Assembly: GCF_013155365.1 (NCBI RefSeq)
Contig: NZ_JABJRA010000015.1
Coordinates: forward strand, 28,321-92,320
Direction of reading: 5' to 3'
DNA from: Nocardioides sp. zg-DK7169
GTDB taxonomy: Bacteria; Actinomycetota; Actinomycetes; Propionibacteriales; Nocardioidaceae
DNA: 64,000 nt
How positions within the stretch are numbered: position 1 is the stretch's first letter; each line of letters begins with the position of its first letter. Under the pieces are notes generated by a model, which was not told the DNA's origin, searched no databases, and saw only the letters and a list, made by a program, of their open reading frames with translations. This document shows positions 17,150-24,484 of this stretch, in pieces. The translations under genes were made by a program, and so were the position numbers.

Positions 17150-17620
17150 TCAGCCGACGAGGACCACCGGCTCGTGGGTGACCGGGAAGCTCACCGACGC
17201 GGCGATGAAGCAGTTGGCCGAGGCCTCGCGGTGGATCTCGCGGGCCAGCGCGACCTGGTCGGGGTCGGTGATCGTGACCTGCGGGTGCAGCACGACCGAG
17301 GTGAACCGGCCGCCCTGCCCGACCTGCTCCATGGTGCCGACGGGTGCGTCGGCGTAGCCGGTGACCACGATGCCGTGCTGGACCGCGGAGTGCAGGTAGG
17401 ACAGCAGGTGGCACTGGCCGAGCGCCGCGAGCAGCAGCTCCTCGGGGTTCCAGCGCGAGCCGTCGCCGCGGAACGGGACGTCGGCCGAGCCCGCCAGGTC
17501 CGGCTTGCCGTCGGCGCGGACCAGGACGTCGCGGCCGTAGTCGCGGTAGCCGCTCGTGCCGGAGCCGCGGTTGCCCTGCCAGGTCAGGTCGAGGCGGTAG
17601 TGGTGCTCCACGCGGCCCAC
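17150..17620 (-). CDS. OsmC/Ohr-family protein
   Basis: A 156-residue OsmC-like protein with the two redox cysteines in ALGQCHLLSYL and ANCFIAASV and the preceding WNPEELLLAALGQ motif. Family members reduce organic hydroperoxides through a thiol cycle in the cytoplasm. It starts at GTG 38 bp after the cysO-like gene, probably in the thrC-cysO-osmC operon. An internal GTG nine bases downstream could also serve. It ends one base from the convergent sigma gene with no room for a separate terminator. Confidence 0.9.
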   Translation of the reverse strand: MGRVEHHYRLDLTWQGNRGSGTSGYRDYGRDVLVRADGKPDLAGSADVPFRGDGSRWNPEELLLAALGQCHLLSYLHSAVQHGIVVTGYADAPVGTMEQVGQGGRFTSVVLHPQVTITDPDQVALAREIHREASANCFIAASVSFPVTHEPVVLVG

Positions 17621-17658
17621 CCTAGGGGCCGTGGCCCCCGGGGTGCGCCGCCCGTGGT

Positions 17659-17937
17659 TCAGCAGCCGCCGGCGACCGCGGGAATGACCGAGACCTGGGC
17701 GCCGTCGGGCGTCGCGGTGCCGAGGTCGTCGAGGAAGCGGACGTCCTCGTTGCCGACGTAGACGTTGACGAAGCGGCGCAGCGCGCCGTTGTCGTCGAGG
17801 ATGCGGCCCTTGATGCCGGCGAAGTTGGCCTCGAGGTCGTCGAGGACCTCCGCCAGGGTCGCGCCGGTGGCGCTGACCTCGGACTCGCCACCGGTGTAGG
17901 TGCGAAGGATGGTCGGGATCCGGACGGAAACGCTCAC
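17659..17937 (-). CDS. MoaD/ThiS-family sulfur carrier, CysO-like, with encoded GGC terminus
   Basis: A 92-residue ubiquitin-fold sulfur carrier closely matching mycobacterial CysO (VRIPTILRTYTGG, LEANFAGIKGRI, FVNVYVGNEDVRFLDDL, VSVIPAVAGG). CysO carries a C-terminal thiocarboxylate that donates sulfur for cysteine synthesis. Here the Gly-Gly is followed by one extra Cys before the stop, so the primary product looks like the CysO-Cys adduct and would need trimming before activation. The GTG start has a good ribosome binding site (AGGAG). It sits 50 bp after thrC. A cysM or mec gene is not in the window. Confidence 0.85.
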   Translation of the reverse strand: MSVSVRIPTILRTYTGGESEVSATGATLAEVLDDLEANFAGIKGRILDDNGALRRFVNVYVGNEDVRFLDDLGTATPDGAQVSVIPAVAGGC

Positions 17938-17987
17938 GGCTGCTCCTGTGGTGCGACGTGCGGGGCGGGGAAGGTGGCGGAGCCGGG

Positions 17988-19274
17988 TCAGACGACGCCG
18001 GAGGCGCGGAACGCCGCGTAGTTCGGCTCGATGGTGGCGCGGGCGCCGACCACGTCGGCCACCGCGTCGAGGGTCTTCAGGCCGTGGCCGGTGTTGATGA
18101 CCACCGTCTCCAGGCTGGTGTCGAGCTGGCCGGTCTCGACGAGCTTCTTCAGCACGCCCACCGTGGTGCCGCCGGCCGTCTCGGTGAAGATGCCCTCGGT
18201 GCGGGCCAGCAGCACGATCGCCTCACGGACCTCGTCGTCGGTGATGTCCTCGACCGCTCCCCCGGTCTGGCGGCACACGTCGAGGACGTAGATGCCGTCG
18301 GCGGGGTTGCCGATCGCGAGGCTCTTGGCGATGGTGTCGGGCTTGACCGGGCGGATCGCGTCGACGCCGGACTTGTAGGCGACCGAGACCGGCGAGCAGC
18401 CGGTGGCCTGGGCGCCGTACACCTTGTAGGGCTTGTCCTCGACGAGGCCGAGCTTGATCAGCTCCTGGAAGGCCTTGTGCACCTTGGTGAGCTGCGAGCC
18501 GGAGGCGACCGGGATGACGATCTGGTCGGGCAGGCGCCAGCCCAGCTGCTCGGCGATCTCGTAGCCGAGGGTCTTGGAGCCCTCGGCGTAGTACGGGCGA
18601 ACGTTGACGTTGACGAACGCCCAGCCGTCCTCCTCGCCCGCGATCTCGCTGGCGAGCTTGTTGACGTCGTCGTAGTTGCCGTTCACGGCGACCAGCGAGT
18701 CGGTGTAGATCGCAGAGTTGATCTGCTTGGGCTTCTCCAGGTTGCTCGGGATGAAGACGACCGTCTTGATCCCGGCGCGGGCGCCGGCCGCAGCCACCGC
18801 GTTGGCGAGGTTGCCGGTCGAGGGGCAGGCGAAGACCGAGCTGCCGAACTCGCGGGCCGCGCTCAGGGCGCAGGCCACCACGCGGTCCTTGAAGGAGTTG
18901 GTGGGGTTGGTGCTGTCGTCCTTCACCCACAGGTTGTCGATGCCGAGGGTGCGGCCGAGGTTGTTGGCCTTCAGCAGCCGGGTGAAGCCGGGCTCCATGT
19001 TGGGGCTGGTCTCGATGTCGCTCGGGACCGGCAGGAGCGCCTTGTAGCGCCAGATGTTGGCCGGGCCGGCCTCGATCTCCTCACGGGTGACGGCCGGGAA
19101 CTCATAGGCGATCTCCAGCGGGCCGAAACACTCCGGACAGGCGTAGTGCGGCCCCAGCTCGACCTGGTGGCCACACTCGCGACAGCTCAGCCCGGTGGCG
19201 TGACCGAACGCGCCGTCGCGCAGCTCTCGACCAGCGGTGGCGACCTGGGTGGACTCGGTGACAACGGCGCTCAT
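17988..19274 (-). CDS. thrC: Threonine synthase
   Basis: A 428-residue PLP enzyme that converts O-phosphohomoserine to threonine. An N-terminal zinc-ribbon has Cys31, Cys34, Cys46 and Cys49 (CRECG, CPECF). The PLP-binding Lys is about residue 129 in NPTNSFKDRV; the phosphate loop is PSTGNLANAVAAAG. The ATG at 19274 was chosen because AAGGAGG sits just upstream; an in-frame ATG 18 bases earlier would place that ribosome binding site inside the gene. Expression is probably controlled by the SAM riboswitch in the leader, since threonine and methionine synthesis compete for phosphohomoserine. cysO-like and osmC genes follow. Confidence 0.95.
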   Translation of the reverse strand: MSAVVTESTQVATAGRELRDGAFGHATGLSCRECGHQVELGPHYACPECFGPLEIAYEFPAVTREEIEAGPANIWRYKALLPVPSDIETSPNMEPGFTRLLKANNLGRTLGIDNLWVKDDSTNPTNSFKDRVVACALSAAREFGSSVFACPSTGNLANAVAAAGARAGIKTVVFIPSNLEKPKQINSAIYTDSLVAVNGNYDDVNKLASEIAGEEDGWAFVNVNVRPYYAEGSKTLGYEIAEQLGWRLPDQIVIPVASGSQLTKVHKAFQELIKLGLVEDKPYKVYGAQATGCSPVSVAYKSGVDAIRPVKPDTIAKSLAIGNPADGIYVLDVCRQTGGAVEDITDDEVREAIVLLARTEGIFTETAGGTTVGVLKKLVETGQLDTSLETVVINTGHGLKTLDAVADVVGARATIEPNYAAFRASGVV

Positions 19275-19287
19275 GAAGGACCTCCTT

Positions 19288-19424
19288 CTCATCTTCTCCG
19301 GCTGCGACCATCGCGCCGGACGGAATTGGCACCGTTTCCACGATCCGATCCCTGGCGGGAGGCGGAGGCTCGTGGCGGTTGCCGGGACTTCTTCGGGCCG
19401 TATCCCTCAGTCCCTCTTGATGAG
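19288..19424 (-). ncRNA. SAM-I (S-box) riboswitch in the thrC leader
   Basis: The minus-strand leader contains the S-box core in order: P1 strand CUCAUC, AAGAG, UGAGGGA, GGCCCGAAGAAGUCCCGG, GCAACC, then GGUGCCAAUUCCG and the closing P1 strand GAUGAG. P1 pairs plus-coordinates 19419-19424 with 19288-19293. Past a single G-A mismatch the helix can extend by three pairs into AAGG of the Shine-Dalgarno AAGGAGG. SAM binding should therefore hide the ribosome binding site. No intrinsic terminator is evident between the aptamer and the ATG. Confidence 0.88.
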
Positions 19425-19599
19425 CAGGCCCCACCTTACGGGTCGCCCTCCGGCTCCGCGCACCGGTCCCGGGATGTGGACCCGGCGGGGTGTCGGCGGG
19501 TCGCTCCCGCCGAAGTGCTGGGCCGACGTCGGTCCCCGCCATCGGTCGGCCCTGGCGAGACCCAGCACTGCGTTGGTCGCGCTCGTCGAGACGCCTGGG

Positions 19600-20044
19600 T
19601 GTGATGCCTCAGGACATCGGTGACACTTCGGGGTTCTTGGATCGGGTCCGGAGGGTCGGCCGTTGCCGACGTAACGGACGCCGCGAGGTGGGGGGTGTGT
19701 TCGGCCAGGATCTCGCCGTCGATCGACGGATCGACCGGTCCGGCTTCGGGCGAGGTGCTTCGATGGCTGCGTCGTCTCCCAAGCCCCAACGTCGCGGCAA
19801 GTGGCCGCTTGTCGAGGTAGCGGAACAGAACGTCTTGCGGCCGATCTCGTGCTGGGCGCGAAGGTCGACACCGCCCCGCGGGAGCGTTGTCGGGCCACCG
19901 AGCAGTCGCGAGGCGGACACGAGGATCAACAGGCTCGTTGGTAGCGGGCACTGCCCCAGCCAGCCAGAAGTGTCACTACCAAGCACCCCGGTTGCGTCAC
20001 CGATGTCTGACACAGCACCGTCACCGATGCCCTGCGAGATGACA
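19600..20044. repeat. IS-like remnant with terminal inverted repeats, upstream of the first HNH gene
   Basis: The segment begins at 19600 with a 25-base end containing CAGGACATCGGTGAC and finishes at 20044 with an inverted, partly diverged copy (GTCACCGATGCCCTG). Bases 19610-19804 match 42474-42666 in inverted orientation, with long identical stretches such as TGTTCGGCCAGGATCTCGCC. No intact protein is encoded. It looks like the decayed end of an insertion sequence or a non-autonomous derivative; the family is not certain. Together with flanks this fills the gene-free stretch 19425-20072. Confidence 0.6.
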
Positions 20045-20072
20045 TCCAGACGCCGGGGAAACACCCTTGCCG

Positions 20073-20095
20073 TCGAACATGCGTTCGAGTAAAAT
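20073..20095 (+). promoter_or_regulatory. SOS box and leaderless -10 of the first HNH gene
   Basis: TCGAACATGCGTTCGA (20073-20088) is a near-perfect LexA box (consensus TCGAAC-N4-GTTCGA). The -10 hexamer TAAAAT (20090-20095) ends five bases before the ATG, so transcription should start at or next to the start codon, giving a leaderless mRNA repressed by LexA. The second HNH copy has the same arrangement. Confidence 0.85.
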
Positions 20096-20100
20096 GAGGC

Positions 20101-21405
20101 ATGGCCTCCCCCGAACTCCCCGACTGCGACACCCCAGCCGCCGTGCTGGCGTTCGTGGAGGCGCAGCGGGCCGCCGCCCAGGCTGCGGAGGTCAAGGTCC
20201 TCCAGGGGGCTCTGGCGTGGGCGGCGATGCACCCGGAGGAGTTGGTCTCGACGAGCTCGACCAACGGGGTCGCCGGACTGATCTTCGCCGAGATCGCCGT
20301 CCCGCTCGCCGGTGAGGGGACCCCGCTGGTGGCAGAGTTCGCGCCGATGGAGCTCGGTGCCGCACTCGGCCTCTCGACCGACTCCGCGAAGTCGCTCATC
20401 GGCGACGCCCTCGAGCTGGCCCACCGGCTGAAGCGAACCTGGGCCCTCGTTCGGGCCGGCGAGGTCCCCGCCTGGAAGGCCCGCCGGGTCGCCCAGCTGA
20501 CCACGACCCTTCCGCTCGCGGGCGCGGAGTACGTCGACCGCCAGCTCGCCCCCGTCGTGGCGAAGATCGGGTTCGCAGCCATCGGCCGGCTGGTCGAGCA
20601 CGCCCGGGTCACCTTCGACCCTGAAGGTGCCGAGAAGCAGCGCCGTCAGGCAGCCGACGGGCGCCGCTTCGACGTGCACACCGAGTCGGCCGACTTCGAC
20701 GGCACCGTCCAGGTCGAGGGCACCCTCGACCTCGCGGACGCGCTCGATCTCGACGCCGCGATCCGCCAGGGCGCCCAGGAGCTCGCCGCCCTCGGCTCGG
20801 AGGAGTCCCTGGACGTACGCCGCTCGATGGCCGCCGGCGAGCTCGCCCGGCGCCAGCTCACCTTGGACCTGATGGCCGAGGCCGGCGGGACCGCGGCGGT
20901 GGTGAAGCCGCGGCAGGTCGTCATCCACGTCCATCTGTCCCACGCCGCGATCGGCCGCGACGAGGCGGGCATCGCCCGGGTCGAGGAGACCCGCTCGATC
21001 GTCTCGACCGACCAGGTCCGCGAGTGGTGCAGCGGCGACGCCCAGGTCGTCATCAAGCCGGTCATCGACCTCGACGCCCACCACCACACCGCCGCCTACG
21101 CCGTGCCGGACCGCCTGGTCGAGCAGACCCGTCTCATCCAACCGAGCTGCGCCTTCCCGTGGTGCGAGAGACCAGCCCGACGCTGCGACACCGACCACGT
21201 CGTCGCCCACGGCGACGGAGGCCCGACATGCAGCTGCAACCTGGCCCCGCTCTGCCGACGACATCATCGGGCCAAGACCCACGCCGGGTGGACCTACGAG
21301 ACGACCGCGCCGGCGACCTACCTCTGGCGATCGCCCCACGGCCTCCACCTCGAGAAGGACCACGGCACCACCCGTCTCCTCACCGCACACCCACCGGACG
21401 AGTGA
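20101..21405 (+). CDS. DUF222/HNH endonuclease, 13E12 repeat family (copy 1)
   Basis: A 434-residue protein. Residues from about 40 to 330 are the DUF222 helical region (LVAEFAPMELGAALG, LKRTWALVRAGEVPAWKARR, DGTVQVEGTLDLADALDLDA). The C-terminus is an HNH nuclease with zinc cysteines and catalytic His (CAFPWCERPARRCDTDHV, then CNLAPLCRRHHRAKTH). The family corresponds to the REP13E12 proteins of mycobacteria, whose role is unsettled. It is almost identical to 42734-44032 except near the N-terminus. The promoter is an SOS box with a leaderless start, so it should be DNA-damage induced. IS-like debris lies upstream and a gene fragment downstream. Confidence 0.9.
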   Translation: MASPELPDCDTPAAVLAFVEAQRAAAQAAEVKVLQGALAWAAMHPEELVSTSSTNGVAGLIFAEIAVPLAGEGTPLVAEFAPMELGAALGLSTDSAKSLIGDALELAHRLKRTWALVRAGEVPAWKARRVAQLTTTLPLAGAEYVDRQLAPVVAKIGFAAIGRLVEHARVTFDPEGAEKQRRQAADGRRFDVHTESADFDGTVQVEGTLDLADALDLDAAIRQGAQELAALGSEESLDVRRSMAAGELARRQLTLDLMAEAGGTAAVVKPRQVVIHVHLSHAAIGRDEAGIARVEETRSIVSTDQVREWCSGDAQVVIKPVIDLDAHHHTAAYAVPDRLVEQTRLIQPSCAFPWCERPARRCDTDHVVAHGDGGPTCSCNLAPLCRRHHRAKTHAGWTYETTAPATYLWRSPHGLHLEKDHGTTRLLTAHPPDE

Positions 21406-21415
21406 ACCCGAGCGT

Positions 21416-21562
21416 CAGGTCGACGGCGCGCACCCCTACCTGCGGTTCACCGCAGACTTCGAGAACAACGACGGCTCCATCATTGACGGGCAGGCCTAGG
21501 GGTTCCGCCTCGACCGCGACGACGCCAACCGCTGGCACGTCATCGAGGCCGGCGCCGGCTGA
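21416..21562 (+). pseudogene. Remnant of an unidentified gene with an in-frame stop
   Basis: One frame reads like real protein: VDGAHPYLRFTADFENNDG, a TAG stop at about 21497, then GFRLDRDDANRWHVIEAGAG and a TGA. The 5' end is cut off at the end of the HNH gene. I do not recognise the family. It is probably the 3' debris of a gene truncated when the HNH repeat arrived. Confidence 0.5.
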
Positions 21563-21600
21563 CGCTGCCCGGCGCAGGTCGGTGTCGACCAGCGGTTCGC

Positions 21601-22458
21601 TCAGGCGTCGACGGGGGCGTGGGCGGCGCGGATGTCGGCGGCGAGCCGGCGCAGCAGGGCGACGACGCCCTCGGGGCCGTGGACGACGACGTCGGAGCGA
21701 CCCATCAGGGCGCTCTCCTCCTCGGAGGCGGAGCAGACCAGCAGGGTGGGCATGCCGGAGTCGGCCAGCGCGGTGACCGCGTCGAAGGCCTCCAGGTCGC
21801 CGAGGTCGTCGCCGGCGAACAGGAAGCCGCCGGCGTCGACCTCGCGGACCAGCGCCTCGACCGCCTTGCCCTTGTCCATGCCCGGGGCCCGGACCTCGAT
21901 GACCTGGCGGCCGGGCTCGATGCTCAGCCCGTTGCGGGCGGCGAGGTCGCGCAGCACCGGGAGCAGCCGGGCGAACGCCTCCTCCGAGTCGGGGAGGCGA
22001 CGGGTGTGGACGGCGTGGGCGAGGCCCTTGTCCTCGACCCAGGCGTCCTGGGTGCCGGTCTCGCGCAGCACGCGGGGCAGGTCGCGCAGGAACGTCGCCA
22101 GTCCCTGGGGCGGGCGCGGGGAGACGATGCGTCGGCGCGTGGAGCTCCAGCGCTCGTTGCCGTACTGGCCGAAGAGGAAGAGCTCGCGACCGGTCTCGCC
22201 GATCGCGTTGCCGACCTCCTCGAGGCCACCGAGGTCGAGCGCCTGGCGGGCCGGGCGCCCGGTCACGACGGCGATCGCGGCGACCTCGCCGGCGAGGTCG
22301 ACCAGCGCGGGCCCGGCGTCCGGGTGGATGTGGGCCTGTTCGGGGTCATCGACGATGGGGGACAGCGTGCCGTCGAAGTCACAGGCGACGACCGCGCGAG
22401 GCGCGGCGCGCACGAACTCGGCGTACTTCTGCTCCCCCGCGGGCGAGGTGAACTCCAT
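21601..22458 (-). CDS. otsB: Trehalose-6-phosphate phosphatase
   Basis: A 285-residue HAD-superfamily phosphatase. Motif I is VACDFDGTLSPIV (nucleophile Asp, about residues 25-37), motif II lies in AIAVVTGRPARQ, motif III around GMDKGKAVEAL, and motif IV is FLFAGDDLGDLEAF. It removes phosphate from trehalose-6-phosphate, the product of OtsA encoded at 26525. The two genes are not in one operon: they are on opposite strands, about 4 kb apart. Trehalose is an osmo- and desiccation protectant in actinobacteria. Confidence 0.93.
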   Translation of the reverse strand: MEFTSPAGEQKYAEFVRAAPRAVVACDFDGTLSPIVDDPEQAHIHPDAGPALVDLAGEVAAIAVVTGRPARQALDLGGLEEVGNAIGETGRELFLFGQYGNERWSSTRRRIVSPRPPQGLATFLRDLPRVLRETGTQDAWVEDKGLAHAVHTRRLPDSEEAFARLLPVLRDLAARNGLSIEPGRQVIEVRAPGMDKGKAVEALVREVDAGGFLFAGDDLGDLEAFDAVTALADSGMPTLLVCSASEEESALMGRSDVVVHGPEGVVALLRRLAADIRAAHAPVDA

Positions 22459-22517
22459 CCCTCAAGCCTCCCACGCCGCCCTGCGAGCAGGTACGGCGGA
22501 GGTCACCCAGCGGGCGG

Positions 22518-23021
22518 TCAGCCCAGCGGGCCGGTCAGGATGATCGTGAGCCGGTCGAACTTCATCGGCGCGACGGCGGTCTGCACCCGCTCGATGCCCA
22601 GGTCCTTCGCGAGCACCGCAGCGGCACGCTCGAGGCGAGCCGGGTGGTAGACGGTGGTGGCCGGGATCGTGCCGTACCAGTTGTCGGCACCGACGACCTG
22701 CCAGCCGGCGCCGCTGGCGCGCGAGGAGACGTCGCCGGCGAGCCCGGAGATGCCGGAGTTGTTGTAGACCTCGACGTAGACCTTGGCGCGGTCGACGGCG
22801 GGCTTGCGCTTCTTCTTGCGCGGCTCGCGGGCCGGCTCCGAGGCGGAGGGCTCGGCGGTCGGTGTCCCGGTGCTCTCGGGCTGGGCGACCGGCGTGATGT
22901 CGCGCTCCGCCGGCTCGTCGGCACGGGTCGCCACGAAGGCCACCGCGGCCATGACGACGGCGACGATGCTGAGGAGCACCACCGGGGAGGGGAAGACGCC
23001 GCTGCGCTGGAGACGTGCCAT
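22518..23021 (-). CDS. LytR_C domain membrane-anchored protein
   Basis: A 167-residue protein. A short basic N-terminus is followed by one transmembrane helix (VVLLSIVAVVMAAVAFVATR), a Pro/Glu/Ser-rich linker with a basic patch (REPRKKKRKP), and a C-terminal LytR_C domain (VYVEVYNNSGISGLAG, GWQVVGADNWYG, TIPATTVYH). LytR_C domains occur in cell-envelope proteins; the biochemical role is not defined. It follows the DUF3263 gene by only 8 bp, and this pairing is common in actinobacteria. Confidence 0.85.
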   Translation of the reverse strand: MARLQRSGVFPSPVVLLSIVAVVMAAVAFVATRADEPAERDITPVAQPESTGTPTAEPSASEPAREPRKKKRKPAVDRAKVYVEVYNNSGISGLAGDVSSRASGAGWQVVGADNWYGTIPATTVYHPARLERAAAVLAKDLGIERVQTAVAPMKFDRLTIILTGPLG

Positions 23022-23029
23022 GGCCGGTC

Positions 23030-23326
23030 TCAGACCTCGAAGCCGAGCCGGCGCGCGGAGCGCTGGCGCTGACGGGCGGCACGCAGGCGACGCAGCCGGC
23101 GCACCAGCAGCGGGTCGGCCTCGAGCGCCTCGGGACGGTCGATCAGGGCGTTGAGCACCTGGTAGTAGCGCGTGGAGCTCATGTCGAACTCCTCGCGGAC
23201 GGCCGTCTCCTTGGCGCCGGCGTACTTCCACCACTGGCGCTCGAAGGCGAGGATCCGGGTGTCGCGGTCGCTCAGACCGGACGGGGTGTCGTCCGCGGTG
23301 TCGTGGAGTGCGTTCGCGGCATCCAT
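23030..23326 (-). CDS. DUF3263 domain protein
   Basis: A 98-residue basic protein matching DUF3263 (LSDRDTRILAFERQWWKYAG, FDMSSTRYYQVLNALIDRPE), with a helix-turn-helix-like central part and an Arg-rich tail, so DNA binding is plausible. Function is unknown. The ATG at 23326 gives a normal length. It is the first gene of a DUF3263-LytR_C operon, and its upstream region holds two strong palindromes. Confidence 0.88.
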   Translation of the reverse strand: MDAANALHDTADDTPSGLSDRDTRILAFERQWWKYAGAKETAVREEFDMSSTRYYQVLNALIDRPEALEADPLLVRRLRRLRAARQRQRSARRLGFEV

Positions 23327-23373
23327 GCGATGTCTCCCTGAGGTGCGGCTGCGGTGTGGCTGAGGTGCGCGGG

Positions 23374-23434
23374 GCAGGCATGCCTGCGCGGGTCCGCCGC
23401 CCACTGTAGACGTCGAACGACATCGATGTCATTC
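23374..23434. promoter_or_regulatory. Two palindromes between DUF3263 and the Gfo/Idh gene
   Basis: GCAGGCATGCCTGC (23374-23387) is a perfect 14-bp palindrome, and GAACGACATCGATGTCATTC (23415-23434) is a 20-bp palindrome with one mismatched pair. Both lie in the 150-bp divergent intergenic region. A possible minus-strand -10 (TACAGT) lies between them. They look like operators of unknown regulators. Confidence 0.5.
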
Positions 23435-23476
23435 AACGCCTCCGACGGGTGTGGCGGGCGTCGCTAGGGTCGCGGG

Positions 23477-24484
23477 ATGACAGCCAGCTCCCGACCCGTG
23501 CGCTGGGGCATCCTGGCCACCGGGAAGATCGCCCACTCCTTCGCCCGTGACCTGCGCCTGGTCCCCGGGACCGAGCTCGTGGCGGTCGGGTCGCGCCGCG
23601 AGGAGTCCGCGCGCCGCTTCGCGGCCGAGTACGACGTACCGCACGCCCACGGCAGCTACGCCGACCTGGTCGCGGACCCCGACGTCGAGGTCGTGTACGT
23701 CGCCAGCCCCCACGCCCTGCACCTGGAGCACGCCCGGCTGGCCTTCGAGGCCGGCAAGCACGTCGTGTGCGAGAAGCCGCTGACGCTCTCGCGCGCCGAG
23801 GGCGAGGAGATGGTGCGCCTGGCCCACGAGCACGACCGGTTCCTGATGGAGGCGATGTGGACCGCGACCCACCCGGTCGTGCGCCGGCTGGTCGCCGAGG
23901 TCCACGCCGGGCGCTTCGGCACCCCGCACCAGCTGCACGCCGAGCTCGGCTTCCGCGTCGACGTGCCGCCGCAGGACCGGATGCTCAACCCCGACCTGGG
24001 CGGCGGCGCGCTGCTCGACATGGGCGTCTACCCGCTGACCTTCGCCCACCTGCTGCTCGGCGAGGCCACCGAGCTGCGCGGTGTGGCCACCCTCTCCCCC
24101 GCGGGCATCGACCTCGACGTCGCGATCACCGGGCGCTACCCCGGCGGCGCGCTGGCCACGATGGGCGCCTCGATGACCTCGTGGTCCTCGCGCACCGCCT
24201 CCCTCGCCACCGACCTCGGGCGCCTGGTCGTGGAGGACTTCCACCACCCCGCCACCGCCCGCTTCGTGCCGTACGACGAGGACGGCCCCGGCGAGCCGGT
24301 CGTGCTGAGCGGCGCGGAGCCGGTGATCGGGCGCGGCTACGGCAACGAGGCGGCCGAGGCCGCTCGCTGCATCCGCGAGGGGCTGCGCGAGAGCCCGCTG
24401 GTCCCCCACCACCAGACGCTCACCCTGCTGGGCCAGCTCGACGACCTGCGCGCGCAGATCGGGGTGTCCTACCCCGGCGCCTGA
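23477..24484 (+). CDS. Gfo/Idh/MocA-family NAD(P)-dependent oxidoreductase
   Basis: A 335-residue protein. The N-terminal Rossmann segment is RWGILATGKIAHSFARDL, and the catalytic-site motif is HVVCEKPLTLS with the conserved Lys. The C-terminal half carries GGGALLDMGVYPLTFAHLLL. The family oxidises or reduces sugars, inositols and related compounds; the substrate cannot be told here. It overlaps the convergent response regulator by 16 bases at the 3' ends. Confidence 0.9.
   Translation: MTASSRPVRWGILATGKIAHSFARDLRLVPGTELVAVGSRREESARRFAAEYDVPHAHGSYADLVADPDVEVVYVASPHALHLEHARLAFEAGKHVVCEKPLTLSRAEGEEMVRLAHEHDRFLMEAMWTATHPVVRRLVAEVHAGRFGTPHQLHAELGFRVDVPPQDRMLNPDLGGGALLDMGVYPLTFAHLLLGEATELRGVATLSPAGIDLDVAITGRYPGGALATMGASMTSWSSRTASLATDLGRLVVEDFHHPATARFVPYDEDGPGEPVVLSGAEPVIGRGYGNEAAEAARCIREGLRESPLVPHHQTLTLLGQLDDLRAQIGVSYPGA

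Noticed and set aside
19609..20060. Minus-strand frames in the repeat before HNH copy 1 that look faintly transposase-like
   Set aside because: No DDE motif or continuous homology; the equivalent stretch before copy 2 is in another frame and orientation, so I treat it as non-coding remnant.
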